Assembly (NCBI GenBank): GCA_028287205.1
Contig: JAQBQC010000187.1
Location: 1-5,185 of the forward strand
Length of the DNA stretch: 5,185 nucleotides
Direction: 5' to 3'
From: Gemmatimonadota bacterium
GTDB taxonomy: Bacteria; Gemmatimonadota; Gemmatimonadetes; Gemmatimonadales; Gemmatimonadaceae
A program made the translations under genes and the position numbers. This document shows, piece by piece, positions 1 to 5,185 of this stretch (positions are counted from its first letter, which is position 1; each line of letters starts with the position of its first letter). The notes beneath the pieces are model-generated. The model did no database searches. It saw only the letters and a list, made by a program, of their open reading frames with translations, and was not told the DNA's origin.

Positions 1-2225
1 AGTTCGCGGGTGTCTCGCGCGCGCTGCTCTTCACACTCGACGATGACGGCACTGCGCTCACGCTTACGAGCGCCACCGGATACGGGAAGGACGATGCGCC
101 CGCGCTGCGCTTCACCGTGGAGCACGAAGCGCATCCGCTCGCCTACTCGGCGCTGTCCCTCACGCCGCTCGTGTGCGAGGTGGGCGGCCACGAGGCCGCG
201 CTTCCGTTCGACGAATGTTTGATCCTTCCATTTCCACAGCCGCAGCAGCGCGGATCGCCGCCGGTCATGACCGAGCAGCGCCTCCGTGCCGCAGCGCCCA
301 CACCCTGCCGTCCGTTGCCACAGGTGACGGCTGCGGAGGGGCGCCGCCGCATCGGGCATGCGCCCTTTGCGGCCATGTTGTTGGAAGGTGCGAGCCTGCA
401 CATCAATGCCGACGCGCTGGCAGGTACGGCGCTGCTCGCCGGCCCGGTGCTCGCGCGCACGCAGCATATGGAGCGCTACCGTCAGTCGGCCGAGCGTCTC
501 GATGAGCAGCGCGATCTGCTCACGACGATCATCAACTCGCTTCCCGATCCGATCGTCATCACCGACGCCGCGACGGACATCGTGGTGCAGAACCGGCGCG
601 CCGAGCATCTGCTCTCCTCCGGCGAGCTCGATTCCGAGGGACGGCGCCGCGCGGTCGAGATCAACAATCTGCTGTTCACGTCGTATCTCTCGAGATCGGT
701 CATCGGCGGTCCGCGCGCGCAGGGCGGTGCACGCGAGCTGAACCTGGTCGATCCGGATGAGGGAAACGATCTGCTGTTCGAGGTGCTCGCGCACCCGCTG
801 CACGAGTCCACGCGACAGGGCGCATTCGTCTCCGTGCTTCGCGATGTCACCGATCTTCGCCGCGCGGTGGCCGAGCTGGAGCGGCAGGTGCAGCGCGGCC
901 GGCTCGCGGAGATCGATGCGACGCGCGAGCGCGATCGCCTCAATCTGATTCTCGAGAACGTCGCCGATCCGATTCTCGTGACGGACGACCGGTCGAACAT
1001 CATCCTCATGAATCCGCCGGCGGAGGAGCTCTTCCAGTTCGACGTTCAATCGGATGAGCACGCGCGCGCGGCGGCCGTGCGCGGCAACGATACCAAATTC
1101 ACGACGTTCATCTCCGACTTCACGATCGGGCTGGCGGACGCGCGGCGCGAGCAGATGCGTTTGACGCAGCCCGCAACCGGCGCGGTGCTGCCGGTGGAAG
1201 TCGTGTCGGGGAAGATCATGAACGCGCGCGGCGAACCGATGGCCATCGTCTCCGTGCTGCACGATCTCACCAAGCAGGTGGAGAACGAGCGCCTGTACGA
1301 GGAGCTCAAGCGCTTCAGCTCTCAGCTCGAGGCGCGCATCCGTGCGGCGACCGCTGATCTGGGCGAGCAGAACAAGCGGCTCCAATGGTCCTCGCGCGAG
1401 CTCCAAAAGGCGAACCGTCTGAAGAGCGAGTTCCTCGCCAGCATGTCCCACGAGCTGCGCACACCGCTCAACGCGATCATGGGCTACGCCGCGCTGCTGG
1501 CGGATCGCATCTATGGCGACGTGAACGATAGGCAGGAAGAAGGACTCCGGCGCATTCACGTCTCGGCGCAGCATCTGCTTGCGCTCATCAACGACATCCT
1601 GGACCTCGCAAAGATCGAGGCCGGCAAGATGCCACTGCACCTGGCCCCGGTGTCGGTGGCGTTGGTGGTGGCGGAGATCTCGCAGCAGGTGGAGCCCACG
1701 GTTCGGCGCAAGAAATTGTCGTTCTCCACCGACTTGCCGAGCGACCTGCCGGTGATGCTGAGCGACGAAACGAAGATCAAGCAGGTGCTCCTCAATCTCC
1801 TGAGCAACGCGGTGAAGTTCACGAACGCAGGGGGTGTGATGGTGCGCGTGCGCATCGAGGCCGAGCTGGTTCGCGTGGACATCGAGGACTCGGGCATTGG
1901 CATCCGCCAGGAGGATCTCGAAGCGATCTGGGAGGATTTCCGCCAGGTGGATCAGTCGCGCACGCGAGAGTTCGGCGGCACCGGACTCGGGTTGAGCATC
2001 ACGCGCAAGCTGATCCAGGCGCTCGGCGGGTCGGTGCGAGTGGAGAGCGAGTACGGCAAGGGCTCGACCTTCTCGGTCGCCCTTCCGCTGCAGCTTTCAC
2101 CGCGCCTCGCGAGCGACGTTCTGCGGGCCGAGTTTCCGGTGGGTGAGAGCGAAGCCGAGAGCGATGACGCGTGGGCTGGGGTGACGGCGTCGCGGCGCAG
2201 CTCGGGAGAGACGGGCTCGAAGTAG
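1..2225 (+). CDS. Sensor histidine kinase, GAF-PAS-PAS-HisKA-HATPase_c (5' end outside window)
   Basis: Sensor kinase of a two-component system, predicted cytoplasmic because no membrane segment is visible. The frame is open from the left edge (first full codon at 3, taken here as residue 1; 740 residues, stop TAG at 2223). The in-frame GTG at 117 is not a credible start, because GAF-like sequence (VSRALLFTLDDDG) lies before it. Domains: divergent GAF-like region about 1-160; PAS1 about 174-282 (NSLPDPIVITD); PAS2 about 313-425 (ENVADPILVTDD); coiled coil about 426-475; HisKA with the phospho-acceptor His483 in SMSHELRTPLN; HATPase_c with N box around Asn602 (NLLSNAVKFT), G1 box DSGIGI 629-634, and G2 box GGTGLGLS 658-665. 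All catalytic boxes look intact, so an active kinase is expected. The C-terminal tail (699-740) is short and polar, with no receiver domain. The input signal and the partner regulator are unknown. No response regulator lies in the window. Confidence 0.95.
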   Translation, partial: FAGVSRALLFTLDDDGTALTLTSATGYGKDDAPALRFTVEHEAHPLAYSALSLTPLVCEVGGHEAALPFDECLILPFPQPQQRGSPPVMTEQRLRAAAPTPCRPLPQVTAAEGRRRIGHAPFAAMLLEGASLHINADALAGTALLAGPVLARTQHMERYRQSAERLDEQRDLLTTIINSLPDPIVITDAATDIVVQNRRAEHLLSSGELDSEGRRRAVEINNLLFTSYLSRSVIGGPRAQGGARELNLVDPDEGNDLLFEVLAHPLHESTRQGAFVSVLRDVTDLRRAVAELERQVQRGRLAEIDATRERDRLNLILENVADPILVTDDRSNIILMNPPAEELFQFDVQSDEHARAAAVRGNDTKFTTFISDFTIGLADARREQMRLTQPATGAVLPVEVVSGKIMNARGEPMAIVSVLHDLTKQVENERLYEELKRFSSQLEARIRAATADLGEQNKRLQWSSRELQKANRLKSEFLASMSHELRTPLNAIMGYAALLADRIYGDVNDRQEEGLRRIHVSAQHLLALINDILDLAKIEAGKMPLHLAPVSVALVVAEISQQVEPTVRRKKLSFSTDLPSDLPVMLSDETKIKQVLLNLLSNAVKFTNAGGVMVRVRIEAELVRVDIEDSGIGIRQEDLEAIWEDFRQVDQSRTREFGGTGLGLSITRKLIQALGGSVRVESEYGKGSTFSVALPLQLSPRLASDVLRAEFPVGESEAESDDAWAGVTASRRSSGETGSK

Positions 2226-2228
2226 CTG

Positions 2229-2277
2229 CGCACGACCGCCAACCGATAGCGTGCTTCGCGTGGCTCGTCGTCGTGCG
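2229..2277. other. Weak inverted repeat in the convergent intergenic spacer
   Basis: The 57-base gap between the kinase stop and the oxidoreductase stop contains CGCACGAC (2229-2236) and its exact reverse complement GTCGTGCG (2270-2277), separated by 33 bases. The position between two convergent genes suits a bidirectional terminator. However, the loop is long and neither strand has a following T-run, so it is not a standard intrinsic terminator. An 8-base match of this kind can easily arise by chance in DNA this GC-rich. Nothing else was seen in the spacer. Confidence 0.2.
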
Positions 2278-2282
2278 GGCGC

Positions 2283-3794
2283 CTAGCTCTCGCTGCGAAG
2301 ATGGCGCGCGAGCCGCACGCTCAGCGCGACGATCGTCAACATGGGATTCGCGAATCCCGCAGTCGGAAAGGTGGACGCGCCCGCGACGAAGAGATTGTCG
2401 GTCCCGTGCACGCGGCCGTGCCTGTCCGTTACGCCGAGCTTCGGATCGTCGTGCATGCGGGTGGTTCCCGCGTGATGGTGCGCGTTCGGATCGGGACGGG
2501 CGTTGGTGTCCACAGTCATCGTGCCAATCGCCCCAAGATCCTCGGCGACGATCGCGCGCAGGCGCTCGAGACGGCGATGGTCATCTTCACGCCAGCTCCA
2601 GTGGAGCGCAGGGAGAAGCACACCCAGGGAATCGCGTCGCGCGCTCAGCGTCACGCGATTCTCCGGGTGCGGCGACTGCTCCACGTTGAGCAACACGGAA
2701 AAGCCGCCGAACGCGCGCGCGGCGCCACGTGTGCGCGACCAGCCGTGTCCCTCGCTCTGCAGCCAGCGCGCGGCAAGGGAGGGCAGCGCCGCGCGCAACC
2801 GATGGAGCGTGTTGCTCAGTCGTGGAACGAGCGTGGCGGACGCGTTGAGCAGCTCTCCCGAGGCGAGCGCATCTTCGCCGAGCGCGAGACGGCCGACGAC
2901 CCACGTGCCGTCAGCTGCTCGCCATTGATCGTAGAAGGATGAGCGCGCGTATGCGTCGGCTGAGCGAGGGTGCAACATGAGCGCCCGGTCGCGCGGGTGC
3001 TCCATGAAGCCGCGCCCCACCCATCCGGAGCCGTTGCCCATCGCGCCTGCTCCCGCGTCGGTGAGCAGGAGAAGTCGCGCGTTTTCCACGGCACCCGCGG
3101 CCAGCACCACACGCTTCGCGCGAACGCTCCACCGCGCGCCTCCGGGTGTTGCAATCGAAATGCTGGTGACGCTCCGCCCCGACGCATCGCCTTGCACCGA
3201 TACGGCGCTCGCGTGCGTGCAGAGCCGCACGTTCGTCGCACGTTCGATGGATGCGCGCAGTGGTGAGAGCAAGGCGTCGCGAGTGCCAACCTGATACACT
3301 CGCGACACGAGCCTCGGGCCGATCGTGCTCCAGGGCTGGTGACTCGAATCGATCCAGGCTGCAGCGTCATACGCGAACGGGCCGAGGCCGCAGATGCGTT
3401 GCGCGCGGTCGTAGTCGCCACGAAGATCGGCGACGGTGAATGGCCAGCCGCTGTGGTCGCGGCTCGCCCGCGGCAGGAAATCCGCCGCATCGAGAGGGGC
3501 GTACTTCGCGCTGATGGCGCCGGCGACGGCTGAATTCCAGAGATGTGCGGTGCCCCCGACCTGTCGATGGCGCGTGGCGCCCAGCCCGGCATAGACATCT
3601 CCGCTCACATCGCCAACATTGAGCGCCAGGATCTCGGCTTCCGGGTAGTGCCCGCCACTCTCCAACACGATCACATCGCATTGCCGATCCACAAGCTCGG
3701 CCGCCAGCACCAGGCCCGCCGGCCCTGCGCCGACGATACATACGTCCGTGTCGAGCGTCGTGTCATCAGTGAATCGCTTTGCGTCGAGCTCCAT
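2283..3794 (-). CDS. GMC family FAD-dependent oxidoreductase
   Basis: Flavoprotein expected to oxidise an alcohol or sugar hydroxyl using FAD; the substrate cannot be read from the sequence. Complete, 503 residues, within the usual GMC size range. The N-terminal Rossmann FAD motif VGAGPAGL is at 21-28, with the ribose-contacting acidic residue likely Glu45 (VLESGG). RQVGGTAHLWN at 77-87 matches the FAD-binding GGT..W motif near the N-terminus. LAAGAVENARLL at 231-242 is the second GMC-type FAD segment. The C-terminal domain has HHHAGTTRM (439-447), in which His440 aligns with the catalytic His of H-x-x-G-T-x-R-M. It continues through GRVHGTDNLFVAGAS to FANPMLT (481-487), where Asn483 is the likely active-site partner. 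No signal peptide is visible, so it is probably cytoplasmic. ATG at 3794 is the only reasonable start, because the frame upstream reaches a stop without another start codon. It is divergent from the glycosyltransferase and convergent with the kinase. Confidence 0.95.
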   Translation of the reverse strand: MELDAKRFTDDTTLDTDVCIVGAGPAGLVLAAELVDRQCDVIVLESGGHYPEAEILALNVGDVSGDVYAGLGATRHRQVGGTAHLWNSAVAGAISAKYAPLDAADFLPRASRDHSGWPFTVADLRGDYDRAQRICGLGPFAYDAAAWIDSSHQPWSTIGPRLVSRVYQVGTRDALLSPLRASIERATNVRLCTHASAVSVQGDASGRSVTSISIATPGGARWSVRAKRVVLAAGAVENARLLLLTDAGAGAMGNGSGWVGRGFMEHPRDRALMLHPRSADAYARSSFYDQWRAADGTWVVGRLALGEDALASGELLNASATLVPRLSNTLHRLRAALPSLAARWLQSEGHGWSRTRGAARAFGGFSVLLNVEQSPHPENRVTLSARRDSLGVLLPALHWSWREDDHRRLERLRAIVAEDLGAIGTMTVDTNARPDPNAHHHAGTTRMHDDPKLGVTDRHGRVHGTDNLFVAGASTFPTAGFANPMLTIVALSVRLARHLRSES

Positions 3795-3795
3795 G

Positions 3796-3802
3796 CTCCC
3801 CC
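3796..3802 (-). promoter_or_regulatory. Ribosome-binding site of the GMC oxidoreductase, close to its start
   Basis: On the minus strand the ATG at 3794 is preceded by GGGGGAGC, a purine-rich Shine-Dalgarno-like stretch. Its last G is only one base from the start codon, which is tighter than usual. Pairing through the upstream G-run (with G-U pairs) would give more normal spacing. No alternative start codon exists upstream. Confidence 0.5.
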
Positions 3803-3808
3803 GTTTTC

Positions 3809-3815
3809 GGTGAGG
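3809..3815 (+). promoter_or_regulatory. Ribosome-binding site that decides the glycosyltransferase start
   Basis: GGTGAGG ends five bases before the GTG at 3821, which is good Shine-Dalgarno placement. This favours GTG 3821 over the in-frame TTG at 3779. The TTG start would add 14 poorly conserved-looking residues and overlap the first codons of the divergent oxidoreductase. Confidence 0.65.
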
Positions 3816-3820
3816 CGCGC

Positions 3821-3846
3821 GTGACCGCGGCCGTTCCCGCCGTCAC
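3821..3846. repeat. Imperfect inverted repeat at the divergent junction, starting on the GTG start codon
   Basis: The left arm GTGACCGCGG (3821-3830) pairs with the right arm CCGCCGTCAC (3837-3846) at nine of ten positions. There is a single C/C mismatch and the 6-base loop CCGTTC. As RNA it would put the glycosyltransferase start codon in the stem. As DNA it lies about 27-52 bases upstream of the oxidoreductase start, where an operator could sit. It also lies in coding sequence, and similar imperfect matches are expected by chance at this GC content, so function is only a possibility. Confidence 0.3.
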
Positions 3847-4720
3847 AATCATCATCCCGACGCTCGGTTTGCGCGAGCGATCGACCTCGCTGCAGGTCGC
3901 GATCGAGAGCGCGCTCGCGCAAACCGGCGTGCGTCCGACTGTGGTCGTGGTGCTGAATGGAGCGAAGCGCAGTGCCGACGTCGAGCGCGCGCTCAGGGAA
4001 GATCGTCGCGTGACGCTGTTGGTGCGAGATGCACGTGGCCTTCCGTCAGCGCTCGCGGCGGGTCGAGCGATGGTGGAGACGCCGTGGTTCACCGCGCTCG
4101 ATGATGACGATTTCCTTCTGCCTGGCGCGCTCCAGCTTCGGGTTCGCGCGCTCGAGGAGCGTACGGACTGCGCGGCCGTCATCACGAATGGCTACCGGCG
4201 AAATGGCGCGGGCGACGAGCTGCACGTCAAACCCGACAGCGGCGTGCACGCCGATCCGCTTCGCGCGATGCTCACGGGAAACTGGTTTTTGCCGGGCTCC
4301 TGGCTCTGCCGAACGGAGCTCGTCGGAGTAGAAGTCTTCGAGGAGATGCCAAGTTTTCTCGAGTGTACCTATCTGGCGCTGCGGATCGCGACCGAGCATC
4401 CAATCGTCTGGCGCGACACGCCGACCGTAGTCTACAGCGTGGGGAGCCCGGCGGCCGAGTCGCTCTCTCGCGCGTACGTGCTCGGGCAGGTGGACGGACT
4501 GCGTCGCATCATCGCGCTCGATCTCCCGGAAGATGTGCGACGCGCGCTGCGCTCGCGGATAGCGGGCGCATACCATGCAGCTGCCGATCACGAGCGCATG
4601 GCAGGCGCACTGCGCGCGGCATGGCGCTGGCACGGGGCGTCGCTGCTGCAGCCTTCAGGGTGGCGATACCTCGCATTCACGAGACACCTGCTGCGCGACG
4701 CAGTACGCCCACGTTCGTGA
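3821..4720 (+). CDS. Family 2 glycosyltransferase (GT-A fold)
   Basis: Predicted to transfer a sugar from a nucleotide-sugar donor to an unknown acceptor, in the cytoplasm or at the inner face of the membrane. With the GTG start supported by GGTGAGG, the protein is 299 residues. The GT-A nucleotide-binding strand VTIIIPTLG is at 8-16. ALAQTGVRPTVVVVLNG (31-47) matches the usual second strand. The DxD-type metal/donor motif is the Asp run 94-97 in FTALDDDDFLLPGAL. A later LPGSWLCRTELVG segment (157-169) and FLECTYLALRIA (179-190) occupy the acceptor/base region; Glu181 is the candidate catalytic base, but the usual ED pair reads EC here. There are no clear transmembrane helices, so it is a short soluble or peripheral GT2 and not a processive synthase. 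The stop TGA overlaps the GTG of the next gene. Donor and acceptor cannot be assigned. Confidence 0.9.
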   Translation: MTAAVPAVTIIIPTLGLRERSTSLQVAIESALAQTGVRPTVVVVLNGAKRSADVERALREDRRVTLLVRDARGLPSALAAGRAMVETPWFTALDDDDFLLPGALQLRVRALEERTDCAAVITNGYRRNGAGDELHVKPDSGVHADPLRAMLTGNWFLPGSWLCRTELVGVEVFEEMPSFLECTYLALRIATEHPIVWRDTPTVVYSVGSPAAESLSRAYVLGQVDGLRRIIALDLPEDVRRALRSRIAGAYHAAADHERMAGALRAAWRWHGASLLQPSGWRYLAFTRHLLRDAVRPRS

Positions 4721-5185
4721 GCACACCGCCCACGCGCCTGCTGTTGATCGGCATCGATGCGGCGAGTCCGCACCTTCTCGACGCATGGATCGCCGATGGC
4801 ACGCTGCCAAATCTCGCGGCGCTCGCGAAACGCGGTCTCGTAGCGCGCACGCGCGGCATCGAGGGGTTTTTCGTGGGGTCGACGTGGGCGTCGCTCTACA
4901 CGGGTACGAACCCCGCGCAGCATGGCCTGCACTACCAGATGCAGCTCGTGCCCGGGAGCTATCGGCTCGAGGATCGTGCCAAGGGTGCATTCGTCCAGCG
5001 CGATCCGTTCTGGCGCGTGCTGAGCCGAGCGGGGAAGAGGGTCGCCGTGCTCGACGTGCCGCTCAGCAAGATCGAGCCCGAGCTGAACGGCATGCAGGTG
5101 GTGGAGTGGGGCGCGCACGATGCGTTCTTCGGGCACTCGACGATCCCTCCGGAGCTGGCGTTGCAGATCGAGAAGCGCGCGGGTC
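4717..5185 (+). CDS. Alkaline phosphatase superfamily / type I phosphodiesterase-like protein (3' end outside window)
   Basis: The first 156 codons of a protein in the phosphodiesterase/nucleotide pyrophosphatase branch of the alkaline phosphatase superfamily, which are metal-dependent phospho- or sulfo-ester hydrolases. GTG at 4717 starts within the upstream TGA (GTGA), and the conserved core begins at residue 8, so the start fits well. LLLIGIDAAS (8-17) carries the first metal-ligand Asp (Asp14). WIADGTLPNLAALAKRG (24-40) is the typical helix, and GSTWASLYTGTNPAQHG (54-70) is the nucleophile/TGxxPxxHG block. WRVLSRAGKRVAVLDVP (about 103-119) follows as expected. The later Asp/His metal ligands should lie past the right edge. 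No signal peptide is seen. There is no clear Shine-Dalgarno before the GTG, consistent with translational coupling to the glycosyltransferase. The substrate is unknown; phospholipid, nucleotide-sugar or glycan phosphodiesters are all possible. Confidence 0.85.
   Translation, partial: MSTPPTRLLLIGIDAASPHLLDAWIADGTLPNLAALAKRGLVARTRGIEGFFVGSTWASLYTGTNPAQHGLHYQMQLVPGSYRLEDRAKGAFVQRDPFWRVLSRAGKRVAVLDVPLSKIEPELNGMQVVEWGAHDAFFGHSTIPPELALQIEKRAG

Noticed and set aside
117..520. A possible frameshift in the N-terminal part of the kinase, suggested by its weak GAF match
   Set aside because: The frame is continuous with consistent GC-rich third positions, and alternative frames here are Arg/Ala-rich without GAF features.
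482..1009. A 175-codon minus-strand frame opposite the kinase PAS region
   Set aside because: Ser/Arg-rich antisense shadow; the plus-strand PAS motifs explain the sequence.
1060..1080. Alternating GC run (cacgcgcgcgcggcgg) as a possible regulatory or repeat element
   Set aside because: It is short, encodes an Ala/Arg stretch in PAS2, and similar runs are common across the window.
117..2225. GTG at 117 as the true start of the kinase
   Set aside because: The frame is open back to the left edge, with GAF-like sequence and the same codon bias upstream, so the gene begins outside the window.
2301..2942. A 213-codon open frame on the plus strand opposite the oxidoreductase
   Set aside because: It is a composition-driven antisense frame, rich in Arg and Ala with no recognisable motif, lying over an intact GMC gene.
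2816..3598. A 260-codon minus-strand frame overlapping the oxidoreductase in another phase
   Set aside because: Ser/Arg-rich shadow frame with no domain pattern; the overlapping GMC frame carries all the conserved motifs.
3779..3820. TTG at 3779 as an upstream start of the glycosyltransferase
   Set aside because: It would overlap the divergent oxidoreductase start and add a non-conserved leader, while GTG 3821 has a well-spaced GGTGAGG.
4046..4633. A 195-codon minus-strand frame opposite the glycosyltransferase
   Set aside because: No family resemblance, and it lies fully within a well-supported GT2 gene.
4588..5136. A 182-codon minus-strand frame across the glycosyltransferase/phosphodiesterase junction
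   Set aside because: It is antisense to two genes with clear motifs and has His/Arg-rich low-information sequence.

Overview
The window is GC-rich throughout (roughly two thirds G+C by eye) and densely coded. Third codon positions in the four real reading frames are strongly G/C. It looks like chromosomal DNA of a high-GC bacterium. The style of the sensor kinase and of the GMC oxidoreductase/glycosyltransferase/phosphodiesterase group would fit Gemmatimonadota or a similar soil lineage, but that is a guess from gene style and not proven by any marker. No RNA genes, CRISPR arrays, insertion sequences, integrases or long repeats were seen.

Layout. (1) Positions 1-2225, + strand: the 3' part of a large soluble sensor histidine kinase, already open at the left edge. 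In order it has a divergent GAF-like region, two PAS domains, a coiled coil, the HisKA phospho-acceptor helix and an HATPase_c domain. (2) Positions 2226-2282: a 57-base spacer between convergent genes, with one weak long-loop hairpin and no T-tract. (3) Positions 2283-3794, - strand: a complete 503-residue GMC-type FAD-dependent oxidoreductase. (4) Positions 3795-3820: a 26-base gap between divergent starts, holding a purine-rich ribosome-binding site for each gene. (5) Positions 3821-4720, + strand: a complete 299-residue family 2 (GT-A) glycosyltransferase. (6) Positions 4717-5185, + strand: the first 156 codons of an alkaline-phosphatase-superfamily (type I phosphodiesterase/nucleotide pyrophosphatase-like) protein. 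It overlaps the glycosyltransferase by GTGA and runs off the right edge.

How they may work together. The glycosyltransferase and phosphodiesterase-like genes are almost certainly one translationally coupled unit, and the divergent oxidoreductase is probably controlled from the same short region. Together they suggest the edge of a cluster that makes or modifies a surface glycan or a small glycosylated product; the chemistry cannot be fixed from this window. The kinase converges on this group, has no response regulator within the window, and may be unrelated to it.

Nothing here is a clearly new system. The points most worth a second look are the compact divergent junction with an imperfect inverted repeat beginning at the glycosyltransferase start codon, the uncertain nucleophile of the phosphodiesterase-like protein, and the atypical N-terminal and PAS sensory regions of the kinase.
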